Below, in pieces: positions 1-6,151 of a stretch of 10,392 bases of DNA (positions within the stretch are counted from its first letter, which is position 1; every line of letters begins with the position of its first letter). The position numbers and the translations under genes were made by a program. This DNA is from an uncultured Neisseria sp. (GTDB lineage Bacteria; Pseudomonadota; Gammaproteobacteria; Burkholderiales; Neisseriaceae). The DNA lies in contig CAKMQH010000012.1 in NCBI GenBank assembly GCA_927911515.1, forward strand, positions 1 through 10,392, given 5' to 3'. The notes beneath the pieces are model-generated. The model made no database searches. It saw only the letters and a list, made by a program, of their open reading frames with translations, and was not told the DNA's origin.

Positions 1-70
1 TCCCCTGCGTGTAGGCCAGCCAAATGGCTTGGCGGTGGTGCGGGGTGAGACGGGTGTTTTTTGTGCATGT
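1..70 (-). pseudogene. possible sigma-70 region 4 fragment
   Basis: One minus-strand frame entering the window edge reads RLTPHHRQAIWLAYTQG, which resembles the start of region 4 of ECF-type sigma factors, the -35-binding helix-turn-helix, where a 'PxxRQAxxLAYxxG' pattern is common. The frame meets a TGA at 71-73 and has no start codon before it, so if the likeness is real this is a fragment that has lost its upstream part, or a frameshifted gene. Only about 23 codons are visible, so chance similarity is possible. Confidence 0.22.
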
Positions 71-315
71 TCATGTTTCAGTATTCTCCTGGAAATACTG
101 TAAACAACGCTACTGGTTTCTACAGCCGTGAAGAACGCGACCGTTTGCGCCGACAAGTAGAGGCGTATATGGACAGTAAGATAAAACAGTATGCGGAAGA
201 AGAAGCGCCGCGCCGAGGTATTCCCGTTGATGAATTGCTGCGTAAAACTGTTGCCGAAGAAACCGAACGCCGCGCCAAAGCCGATGCCTTTATCCGTCAG
301 AAGGATGGCAGATAG
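67..315 (+). CDS. small hypothetical charged helical protein
   Basis: Unrecognised ORF of about 80 codons. Two in-frame ATGs lie at 67 and 73, and a TTG at 61. None has a convincing Shine-Dalgarno sequence, so the start is uncertain. From about residue 20 the product is dominated by Glu, Arg, Lys and Ala (stretches such as SREERDRLRRQVEAYMDSK and RKTVAEETERRAKADAFIR), which predicts a soluble, mostly helical, perhaps coiled-coil protein. There is no signal peptide or membrane segment. A 7-bp inverted repeat (CAGTATT at 79-85, AATACTG at 94-100) covers the first codons and could form a hairpin in the mRNA. The gene ends 35 bp before a DUS terminator pointing the right way, which supports it being real. 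No function can be assigned. Confidence 0.45.
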   Translation: MFMFQYSPGNTVNNATGFYSREERDRLRRQVEAYMDSKIKQYAEEEAPRRGIPVDELLRKTVAEETERRAKADAFIRQKDGR

Positions 316-349
316 GCTGTAAACGGGGAAAAGCCGATAAACATGGACG

Positions 350-390
350 AGGTCGTCTGAAAACTTGGAAATCAGGTTTTCAGACGACCT
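350..390. terminator. inverted DUS hairpin terminator
   Basis: A perfect 15-bp inverted repeat (350-364 and 376-390), whose arms are the DUS AGGTCGTCTGAA plus AAC, surrounds an 11-nt loop. It is followed by TTTT on the plus strand. It lies between the convergent small ORF (ends 315) and wrbA (stop at 429-431) and probably terminates both. Paired DUS used as terminators are typical of Neisseria. Confidence 0.85.
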
Positions 391-428
391 TTTAGTTTGC
401 GGCAGATTGGATTGCTGAGCTATCCGCT

Positions 429-1032
429 TTATGCCAACTTGACGGCGGAGTTCCGCCAGCCGTTTGCCTTGCGCGAAGGCGATGTCGTTTTCTTCGGCGG
501 TCAGGACGGGTTTGCCATCGTGTCCGGCGACGTGGGACGCGCCGTAGGGGGTGCCGCCGCTTTGGGTGTTGCTAAGGGCGGATTCGGTGTAGGGGATGCC
601 GCTGATAATCATGCCGTGGTGCAAGAGGGGGAGCATCATGGTGAGCAGGGTCGTTTCTTGTCCGCCGTGTTGGGAGGAGGTGCTGGTGAAGACGGTGGCG
701 GGTTTGCCGGCGAGTTCTGCGCCGAGCCATTGGGGGATGGTGCCGTCGATGAAGTATTTCATGGCGGCTGCCATGTTGCCGAAGCGGGTGGGGCTGCCTA
801 GGGCGAGGGCGGCGCAGGTTTTGAGGTCTTCGGCGGCGGCGTAGGGTGCGCCGCTGTCGGGAATGTCTTTTTCGATGGCTTCGCAGACGGTGGAGACTTT
901 GGGGACGGTGCGCAATACGGCTTCGCAGCCCGCGACGCTTTCGATGCCGCGTGCGATTTGGCGGGCGAGGTTGAGGGTGCTGCCGTTTTGGGAGTAGTAG
1001 AGGACGAGGATTTTGAGGGGATTTGGGTTCAT
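429..1032 (-). CDS. wrbA: WrbA-type NAD(P)H:quinone oxidoreductase, frameshifted at C-terminus
   Basis: FMN-dependent flavodoxin-like quinone reductase of the WrbA family, which makes two-electron reductions of quinones with NAD(P)H in the cytoplasm. The frame opens at ATG 1032 (MNPNPLKILVLYYSQNGST), giving the flavodoxin beta1 strand and phosphate-binding loop. It continues with GSPTRFGNMAAAMKYF, then GGQETT, and GGTPYGASHVAGHDGKP, which match E. coli WrbA block by block. In family members the C-terminus ends like 'LAVKL'. Here that ending (ELAVKLA then TAA at 431-429) is present but one frame away: CTC-GCC reads CTCCGCC, one extra C (plus-strand G) near 445-452. As written, the frame runs on through the DUS hairpin to the window edge without a stop. 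The length to the natural stop, 604 nt, is 201 codons plus one base. The catalytic core is intact, so an active enzyme with an altered tail is possible. A weak GGAA lies before the ATG. Confidence 0.88.
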
Positions 1033-1093
1033 TTGGGTATTCCGTTACAATGGGGTTGGTTGAAAATCGGTGTTTGGCTGTTGAAGCTGTGTT

Positions 1094-1103
1094 TTCAGAC
1101 GAC
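1094..1103 (-). repeat. DNA uptake sequence (single)
   Basis: TTCAGACGAC, the 10-mer DUS core of the GTCGTCTGAA dialect, lies in the divergent wrbA/yihY intergenic region. There is no second arm nearby, so it acts as an uptake signal rather than as a hairpin. Confidence 0.8.
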
Positions 1104-1166
1104 GTAGAGTGCGCTGTGGCGTTTTCTGTTTTTTTATTTTTAATTGGTTATTTTTCGGGAAAGATT

Positions 1167-2395
1167 ATGCCGTTTTTGAATGGTGGCAAGGTTTGTCGGA
1201 CAGTAAGGCGTTTGCTTTTGCGTGGTTTGTGGTCCGGCGTTTCGATGAGGAGCGTGTGCCGCAGGCTGCGGCAAGTATGACGTTTACGACGCTTCTGGCT
1301 TTGGTGCCGGTGTTGACGGTGATGGTGGCGGTCGCTTCGATTTTCCCTGTGTTCGACCGTTGGTCGGACTCTTTTGTTGCTTTCGTCAATCAGACTATTG
1401 TGCCGCAGGGTGCGGGCATGGTGTTTGATTATATCAATGCGTTTCGCGATCAGGCGGGAAAGTTGACGGCGATCGGTAGTGTGATGCTGGTGGTGACGTC
1501 GCTGATGCTGATTCGGACGATTGACAATACGTTTAACCGCATTTGGCGGGTCAATACGCAGCGGCCTTGGATGATGCAGTTTTTGGTGTATTGGGCGTTG
1601 CTGACTTTTGGGCCGCTGTCTTTGGGCGTGGGGATTTCTTTTATGGTCGGGTCGGTGCAGGATTCTGCGCTGGCTTCGTTTGCGCCGCAATGGGTGGTGG
1701 GGTTACTGCAAACCTTGGGTACGCTGTTTTTTGCCACGCTTTTGCTGTGGGGGCTGTACCGTTTTGTGCCCAACCGCTTCGTGCCTGGGCGTCATGCGTT
1801 TATCGGGGCTTTGGTCACGGCGTTTTGCTTGGAGACGGCGCGTTTCCTGTTTGCTTGGTATATGGGCAATTTCGACGGCTACCGCTCGATTTACGGGGCT
1901 TTTGCCGCCGTACCGTTTTTCTTGGTGTGGCTGAATTTGCTGTGGACGCTGGTGTTGGGCGGCGCGGTGTTGACTTCGTCGCTGTCTTATTGGCAGGGCG
2001 ATGCGTTCCGCAGGGGATTCGATGCGCGAGGGCGGTTTGATGATGTGTTGAAAATCCTGCTGCTTTTGGATGCGGCGCAAAAAGAGGGTAAAGCCTTGCC
2101 TGTTCAGGAGTTCAGACGACATATCAATATGGGCTACGATGAATTGGGCGAGCTTCTGGAAAAGCTGGCGCGACACGGTTATATCTACAACGGCCGTCAG
2201 GGCTGGGTGTTGAAAACGGGGGCGGATTCGATTGAGTTGAACGAACTCTTCAAGCTCTTTGTTTACCGTCCGTCGCCTTTGGGAAGGGACCATGTGAACC
2301 AAGCCGTCGATGCGGTGATGACGCCGTGTTTGCAGACTTTGAACATGACGCTGGCTGAGTTTGACGCGCAGGCGAAAAACCGGCAGCAGTCTTGA
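1167..2395 (+). CDS. yihY: YihY/UPF0761 family inner-membrane protein, apparent frameshift at start
   Basis: Polytopic inner-membrane protein of the YihY (formerly 'ribonuclease BN') family; its biochemical role is not established. The conserved family blocks are present: FDEERVPQAAASMTFTTLLA, then LMLIRTIDNTFNRIWRV, WALLTFGPLSLGVGISF, FDGYRSIYGAFAAVPFFL and WTLVLGGAVL, covering about six membrane helices. A soluble C-terminal domain (DVLKILLLLDAAQKEGKALP onward) follows, with a winged-helix-like look typical of the longer neisserial forms. Start choice: the ATG at 1167 has a purine-rich GGGAAAG just upstream and would encode MPFL, as expected for this family. It enters the main frame only if one base is restored near 1178-1180 (TTG-AA, plausibly TTG-CAA). 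With that base the product is 409 aa. As written, the open frame can only start at GTG 1109, which adds an atypical hydrophobic N-terminus and lacks a ribosome site. It converges on the bacteriocin locus with only a 20-bp gap and no visible hairpin. Confidence 0.85.
2111..2120 (-). repeat. DNA uptake sequence inside yihY
   Basis: TTCAGACGAC core within the coding region, read through in frame as part of the soluble C-terminal domain. Confidence 0.75.
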
Positions 2396-2415
2396 GTGTT
2401 TTTGAAACTGTATTT

Positions 2416-3150
2416 TTATCCTAAAGACATTTTCCTATCTGCTGATTCCACCGTTTCCTTTCTGTGTGCCGCCATAATTTTTATGATAGACAAGCCATTC
2501 AAGTTTGCATTGACTGCTTTTTCATTGGCAATATCCAAATGGCTGGTTGCTTCATCTAAAAATAGGATTTTCGGTTCGCAATATAAGGCACGAGCCAATA
2601 CGATGCGTTGTTTTTGTCCGCCTGACAGTGCGCTGCCCATATCGCCGATCAAGGTTTCATAGCCCATAGGCATGGCGGAGATTTCTTCGTGAATCATAGC
2701 AAGGCGGGAGCAACGTTCGATTTTTCCTCTATCCGATTCCGTATCGAAAAAACAGATATTCTCTGCAATTGAGCCAGCAAATAAAACATCGTCCTGCCTG
2801 ACCATCGCACTCAAATTGCGGATAAAACGTGGCGGTAAGCTGTAAATATCATGCCCATTTATCATAACTTTGCCTGATTTGGGAGGTAGATTGCCGCTTA
2901 AAATATCCAAAGATGTCGATTTGCCGCAGCCCGATCGTCCGATTAACGCAAGCGATTCACCACGTCCGATCTTGAAACTGACGTTTTGTAAAACATATGG
3001 CTCGTTATCGGCATAACGGAAAGAAACATTTTCCACTGAGATTTCGATGTCGTCTGAAATATCAGGAATGCCTACATCCGGCGTAGCCTCTGATTCTGTT
3101 TCATTCAATACGATGTCAGCTAGACGTTCCGCATGATTAGAATAATAAAT
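2416..3150 (-). pseudogene. CvaB-type bacteriocin ABC exporter, ATPase-domain remnant
   Basis: Nucleotide-binding domain of a peptidase-containing ABC transporter of the colicin V/CvaB class. In the intact family a C39 peptidase removes the GG leader and a six-helix domain forms the export channel with an HlyD-type partner and an outer-membrane duct. Counted from TTG 3108 one sees the A-loop Tyr (residue 32), Walker A GRSGCGKST (57-65), Q-loop Gln105, signature LSGGQ (161-165), Walker B ILFLDE (181-186), D-loop HLD and H-loop His215, so every catalytic motif is present. Homology continues upstream of 3108 as YYSNHAERLADIV, the linker after the last membrane helix, and stops abruptly near 3150. 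About 450 residues of peptidase and membrane domain are missing. The preceding gene's stop is at 3163-3161, so the junction lies within about 12 bp. No ATG is available, only TTG 3108, so this is best read as a truncated relic. Confidence 0.85.
3049..3058 (+). repeat. DNA uptake sequence inside the ABC fragment
   Basis: GTCGTCTGAA core inside the ATPase coding region. It matches the dialect of the rest of the window, which argues that the bacteriocin locus has been resident in this lineage for some time. Confidence 0.75.
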
Positions 3151-3160
3151 TAACTGAAAT

Positions 3161-3520
3161 TTATTTTACGCATTTACAGCTTGAACCGCAGTTGCATCCT
3201 CCTCCCGCTAATTTACCTCCAAAATAATTAATATCGATGGATTCCCACATACCGATAGCGGCTTCCCGTACTTCAGGAATACTGTATAGGTATTCTCCAA
3301 TTGCCGTTCCACCAGACCATGCAAGCATAAGCCCACCGCCAATTCTGGCTCCTCGCGCAGCGTCTGCACCACGAGCATTGTTGATGATTGAACCTAAACC
3401 TGCGCCACTTGCGCCATCTTTGGCGACTTGTCCTGCGGTATCGGTGATCTTATCGCCACCGACGACTAATTTTAATTCGTTTGGCGTTAATTCTTTTATT
3501 CGAATCTCTCTAGTAATAAT
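3161..3520 (-). CDS. double-glycine-leader bacteriocin-like peptide with Cys-rich tail, no canonical start
   Basis: The frame from Arg codon 3511 to TAA (3163-3161) encodes 116 residues. The first 19, REIRIKELTPNELKLVVGG, are a textbook double-glycine leader: hydrophobic residues at spaced positions, the E-L-x-x-V pattern and a terminal GG, the type cut by C39-peptidase exporters. The predicted mature part is 97 aa. It is rich in Gly and Ala, with GxxxG-like spacing and a hydrophobic stretch (GLMLAWSGGTAIG), and ends in GGGCNCGSSCKCVK. The four cysteines (CxCxxxCxC) could make two disulfides or bind metal. The expected initiator Met before Arg is an ACT codon. No ATG, GTG or TTG occurs in frame back to a stop near 3595-3593; only ATT at 3520 or 3517 could serve, and there is no Shine-Dalgarno sequence. 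The start is therefore probably lost. It lies between a two-TM protein and the ABC remnant. Confidence 0.6.
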   Translation of the reverse strand: MITREIRIKELTPNELKLVVGGDKITDTAGQVAKDGASGAGLGSIINNARGADAARGARIGGGLMLAWSGGTAIGEYLYSIPEVREAAIGMWESIDINYFGGKLAGGGCNCGSSCKCVK

Positions 3521-3536
3521 TGAAAAATAACAGGGA

Positions 3537-3749
3537 TTAGTCTTTGTTTCTGTCTTTGGTGTCGGGTTCTTTGAATCCTCCTTCTTGCCAAGTTATTAAA
3601 AAGAATGTACCTACAAAAACAACACCTTTAATAATAAAAATTGCCCAAGAACCTGTCGGTACATTCTCCGTACTGTCTTTAAAAATAAAACTGATAATGA
3701 AGTACGCCATGAAGCTGGTAACAAAGAATCTCATAATTTTTTTAAACAA
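3537..3749 (-). CDS. small two-TM protein, putative bacteriocin immunity protein
   Basis: 70-aa product with two hydrophobic segments (about residues 8-22, RFFVTSFMAYFIISFIF, and about 34-52, SWAIFIIKGVVFVGTFFLI) and a charged C-terminal tail ending in TKDRNKD. No family is recognised. The start used is TTG 3749, preceded by AAGGAAG at a spacing of about four bases. An ATG five codons later is the alternative. It sits directly upstream of the double-glycine peptide on the same strand, as immunity genes often do in class II bacteriocin cassettes, so an inner-membrane immunity role is inferred from context and topology only. Confidence 0.6.
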   Translation of the reverse strand: MFKKIMRFFVTSFMAYFIISFIFKDSTENVPTGSWAIFIIKGVVFVGTFFLITWQEGGFKEPDTKDRNKD

Positions 3750-3804
3750 AATACTTCCTTTTTTGGATGGTAGATCAGAAATTTTTTCAAATTTTACAGA
3801 GGTT

Positions 3805-3829
3805 GTCGTCTGAAAAGTTTTCAGACGAC
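3805..3829. terminator. inverted DUS hairpin
   Basis: GTCGTCTGAAAA (3805-3816) and TTTTCAGACGAC (3818-3829) form a 12-bp inverted repeat, followed on the plus strand by TTTTTA. It lies between the end of the fusion-protein gene (3853) and the small two-TM gene, so in the present arrangement it separates these two minus-strand genes. The T-tract is on the wrong side for the minus strand, so termination there may be weak. Confidence 0.7.
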
Positions 3830-4307
3830 TTTTTATCTTTCAACCTCAAGCCTTACAACCTGCCCGACATACTGTAAATTGGCTCTAATACCCATTCATA
3901 CAATCGCCGTTTCTCGTGCAGGATGTCTGCTTCCAAAGTCATGCCGATTTGTAGCAGTTTTTCCTCACCGTATACAGTGATGGTTGTGGTTTGTCGGGTT
4001 TTATTTTCACAAGATAAACAGGTTCGTTGCTCTTCGCCAAATCGGAGGACACCATACCCAATCCCGATAATTCCTGCCTGCCCAGTGCCGTTTTTGCAAC
4101 TGATACGACACTGCCGGAAGCAAGTCCAAATTTTTGATAGGGATATGCCTGATAACGTAGGACAACCTTGTCTTTCGGCTTGATAAAGCCTGCTGCACTG
4201 CTGGAATATACAGATGGGCATATAGCTCGGTATGTTCGGGAACAATGCTCAAGAGCAGTTTGGAAGGATCAACCTGCTGTCCGACTTCGACGTTCGGTAT
4301 TGCTATA

Positions 4308-4414
4308 TATAGTGGATTAAATTTAAATCAGGACAAGGAGACGAAGCCGCAGACATTACAAATAGTACGTCAAGGCAAGACAACGCCGTACTGGTTTAAA
4401 TTTAATCCACTATA
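4308..4414. mobile_element. Correia repeat enclosed element (CREE), short form
   Basis: 107-bp Neisseria MITE. Its ends form a perfect 20-bp inverted repeat (4308-4327 and 4395-4414) starting TATAGTGGATTAA. The core contains CAGGACAAGGAGACGAAGC, GCAGAC, CAAATAGTACG and CAACGCCGTACTGG, the standard Correia core. The length fits the short class that lacks the internal IHF-binding segment. The flanks fit the usual TA target duplication: excising 105 bp joins RSG to YIAIPNVEVGQQV in one frame of the fusion-protein gene. Transcripts of paired CREE ends can be cut by RNase III, and CREE ends can carry promoters; neither can be tested here. Confidence 0.93.
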
Positions 4415-4810
4415 ACCCGACCGTCCTGCACGGATGATTTGTTCAGAGCGCATTTCAAAATCCAAAACTTCTTGAGAAATATCAGCAATGGTGCGTTCAA
4501 GCTGGCTTTGTTCTGTCTCATGCCGTTTAGGGAGGCTGGCCAATGTCAGATTCTGCGTGCGGATTTCCTGAAGCAGCCCAGCTTCTTCTCGGCGGTAGGC
4601 ATCAAGTTTGGCTTTCTGCCTCGACATTCATCGTTTCTTGTTTTGACACTGCATCATTGGCGGATAGGAAACGATATTTCTGCAACATTTCTTCCGCCAG
4701 CCTGACGCGCCGTTTCTGACCGTCTATCTGTTGCGAAATATGTAGCTTCTGGTTTTCCAAACGTTCGACAGTTGCTTTAAGGCTGCGCGTTTCATTCTCG
4801 TGTATCAGCT

Positions 4811-4820
4811 TCAGACGACC
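4811..4820 (-). repeat. DNA uptake sequence inside the fusion-protein gene
   Basis: TCAGACGACC, with a T at 4810 completing the TTCAGACGACC core, lies within the coiled-coil coding segment. Confidence 0.7.
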
Positions 4821-5239
4821 CAGTTCCTGTTCTGCCAACGTTTTCTTCAAAACTGCTTCCGTTTTCAACTGCTGCTGCATGCTACCGCCTGCGCCGAAAC
4901 GTGAGGTCGAAAGCGCAAATAGCTTGTCGCCTACCTTAACCTTTTCTCCATCTTCCACGAATTTTGCTGTAATTGTCCCCGTATCCGGTGCATACACCCT
5001 GATTACGCCCGATGCAGGTAGAATTTGCCCCTCCACTGTTGTCTTACGTGTATAGTTACCAAATATCAAAAACAGGATAATCAGCAACGCAGATATCGAT
5101 GCAAATGTCGTCCATAGAGAAAATGACAACGGTCGTGTCAGAATCACTTTACCCGTCAGGCTGGTTTGCCGGGCAACAGTGACTTCAGGGCGGAAGAAGG
5201 GTTGCTTGGGTCTATTCATAAAATTGAAGTTAAGAAAGT

Positions 5240-5267
5240 TTCAGACGACCCCTAGAGGTCGTCTGAA
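5240..5267. terminator. inverted DUS hairpin after the bacteriocin gene
   Basis: TTCAGACGACC (5240-5250) and GGTCGTCTGAA (5257-5267) pair as an 11-bp stem with a 6-nt loop. It lies 13 bp beyond the minus-strand bacteriocin stop and before the fusion-protein start, so it may attenuate transcription between peptide and export genes. Minus-strand sequence after it is AAACTTTCTT, a weak T-tract. Confidence 0.7.
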
Positions 5268-5279
5268 CGATGAGAAATA

Positions 5280-5617
5280 TCAGTGGTAATTTGTGCCGTC
5301 AGTGTAGCCGTTTCCTGATTTGTCCACAGCAAAAGCAGAAATCGGACTGACCGTTACTGTCCCTTTGGGCTGAGTTTCTTGGTAATACTCATATGCTGCA
5401 ACACCCATACCAGTTACAGCACCAACAGCAGCACCAACTGTGCCACCGAGAATAATAGCCGGTCCGGCAGGAATACCACCAGAAACTATACCGACACCCA
5501 GACCAATACCTGCACCAATTGATCCTCCTATTTGTGCACCATTTACTCCTCCTTGAAGGATTCTCTCTCCTAAGCCTCCGCCATTAGCTCCAGATCCTCA
5601 ATGGATAGTTCAATCAT
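5280..5617 (-). pseudogene. glycine-rich class II bacteriocin-like gene, frameshift in the leader
   Basis: Starts at ATG 5617 with a good ribosome site (AAGGA about ten bases upstream) and reads MIELSIEDLEL, the front of a double-glycine leader, but then hits TAG after MAEA. In another frame the sequence continues from GANGGGLGERILQGG through GGSIGAGIGLGVGIVSGG and GGTVGAAVGAVTGMGVAAYE to VDKSGNGYTDGTNYH, then TGA at 5282-5280. The hydrophobic, GxxxG-rich core is typical of pore-forming class II bacteriocins and microcins, and no cysteines are seen. The two halves join if 13 bases (or one) are restored at CTGGAGCTA near 5587-5600, giving LEL-x-(S)-GA before the mature peptide. The total, 338 nt, is one base short of whole codons. 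It was probably a ~110-aa precursor. The upstream two-TM gene ends one base before its start. Confidence 0.75.
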
Positions 5618-5618
5618 G

Positions 5619-5828
5619 TTATTTTTCCTTTTCAAAAAAATTAGACGTAGAATATTGAGTCAATACACCCAATATGGAAAAAATAATAAAAGCATGAATA
5701 TAAATCATAAAATCAACATTATCTCTTTGGTAACTTTCATAAATAAAAACGATTGGTATTGATATACAAATTAAAATATACAGGTACTTTGAAATTACCA
5801 GTAACTTATACACAAATTTTGATTTCAT
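5619..5828 (-). CDS. small two-TM protein, putative immunity protein
   Basis: 69-aa basic membrane protein from ATG 5828. It has two strong hydrophobic helices (about residues 7-29, including YLYILICISIPIVFIY, and about 41-58, FMIYIHAFIIFSILGVL), with a lysine-rich N-terminus and a short charged tail (FFEKEK). No family is recognised. Its stop (TAA 5621-5619) is followed after one base by the bacteriocin ATG (5617), so the two are probably translationally coupled. A 32-codon ORF ends three bases upstream. AT-rich codon use matches the other bacteriocin-locus genes and differs from the GC-richer flanks. Immunity function is inferred from size, topology and position. Confidence 0.65.
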   Translation of the reverse strand: MKSKFVYKLLVISKYLYILICISIPIVFIYESYQRDNVDFMIYIHAFIIFSILGVLTQYSTSNFFEKEK

Positions 5829-5831
5829 AGC

Positions 5832-5930
5832 CTAGTCTTTCATTTGAATAAAATCTACCCTAATCAACTCTCCAATCAACTTCCTAACTTCTTCATGTTT
5901 TCCCTTACTCAGAAAATATTTAAAATTCAT
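5832..5930 (-). CDS. 32-codon ORF heading the bacteriocin operon
   Basis: ATG 5930 to TAG 5834-5832 encodes MNFKYFLSKGKHEEVRKLI followed by GELIRVDFIQMKD. It is lysine- and glutamate-rich, likely one amphipathic helix, with no signal or membrane segment. Only three bases separate its stop from the next ATG (5828), so it looks like a leader or coupling ORF, or the relic of a longer gene. No clear Shine-Dalgarno sequence precedes it. A candidate TATAAT lies about 25 bp upstream. No function can be named. Confidence 0.4.
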   Translation of the reverse strand: MNFKYFLSKGKHEEVRKLIGELIRVDFIQMKD

Positions 5931-5952
5931 AATGTTACATATAGTTACAAAT

Positions 5953-5979
5953 ATTATAGTTTTTTTGTGTGTGCGCCAA
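5953..5979 (-). promoter_or_regulatory. candidate promoter of the bacteriocin locus
   Basis: On the minus strand TTGGCG (5979-5974) and a perfect TATAAT (5958-5953) are separated by 15 bp, shorter than the optimal 17, in a very AT-rich stretch. Transcription would begin near 5946, just before the 32-codon ORF. Confidence 0.4.
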
Positions 5980-6074
5980 GGAATTGTTGATAATTTTAGT
6001 TAAAAATTTGTTTTGTTTCCAAACGGAAAAAGCGGTTTGTTTTTTGTTGTCAACATTTTTTATTGTAATTAAAT

Positions 6075-6110
6075 AAAAGGTCGTCTGAAAACGGTTTTCA
6101 GAGACCTTTT
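6075..6110. terminator. imperfect inverted DUS hairpin
   Basis: AAAAGGTCGTCTGAAAAC (6075-6092) pairs with GTTTTCAGAGACCTTTT (6094-6110). The second arm has lost the C of CAGACGACC, so only the first arm is a functional DUS and the stem has a one-base bulge. It runs directly into the -10 element of the next gene. Confidence 0.65.
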
Positions 6111-6118
6111 GCTATAAT
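6110..6118 (+). promoter_or_regulatory. extended -10 promoter for the yejA-like gene
   Basis: TGCTATAAT (6110-6118) is a consensus TATAAT preceded by TGN, the extended -10 motif, which needs little or no -35 box. No good -35 is seen because the DUS hairpin occupies that region. The predicted start near 6125 leaves a leader of about 27 nt. Confidence 0.6.
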
Positions 6119-6151
6119 CGGGCTTCATCGTCCCGTTCGGTTTGGAACCTT

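Larger units (their letters stand above)
3853..5219 (-). pseudogene. HlyD/CvaA-type bacteriocin secretion membrane-fusion protein, broken
   Basis: Periplasmic adaptor that would bridge the ABC exporter and an outer-membrane channel. From ATG 5219: cytoplasmic N-terminus, one TM helix (about 37-53, LWTTFASISALLIILFLIFG), the first half of the lipoyl/barrel domain (TVEGQILPASGVIRVYAPD), then a coiled coil (RLENQKLHISQQIDGQKRR). The frame then changes. Family features resume as AKLDAYRREEAGLLQE, the second lipoyl half (RSEQIIRAGRSG), a CREE, NVEVGQQVDPSKLLLSIVPE, AAGFIKPKDKVVLRYQAYP and ITVYGEEKLLQIGMTLEADI, ending at TAA 3855-3853. Three single-base indels explain the frame changes: an extra A in GCAGAAAGCC near 4612, a missing A in CCAGCAGTGC near 4200, and a missing A in CACAACCATC near 3983. 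Removing the CREE (105 bp net) and correcting these gives 420 codons, the normal size for the family. The minus-strand stop in the CREE alone would truncate it. Confidence 0.9.

Noticed and set aside
1..1032. A single 344-codon minus-strand open frame
   Set aside because: Only the first 196 or so codons look like protein (WrbA). The rest is read-through after an apparent one-base insertion, passing through a DUS hairpin and antisense to a small gene.
1148..1690. A 180-codon minus-strand frame opposite yihY
   Set aside because: It is an Arg/His/Gln-rich mirror of a membrane protein coding sequence, with no start context and no homology pattern.
3237..3530. Plus-strand ORF of 97 codons
   Set aside because: It is antisense to the double-glycine peptide, whose leader and cysteine tail are far more protein-like.
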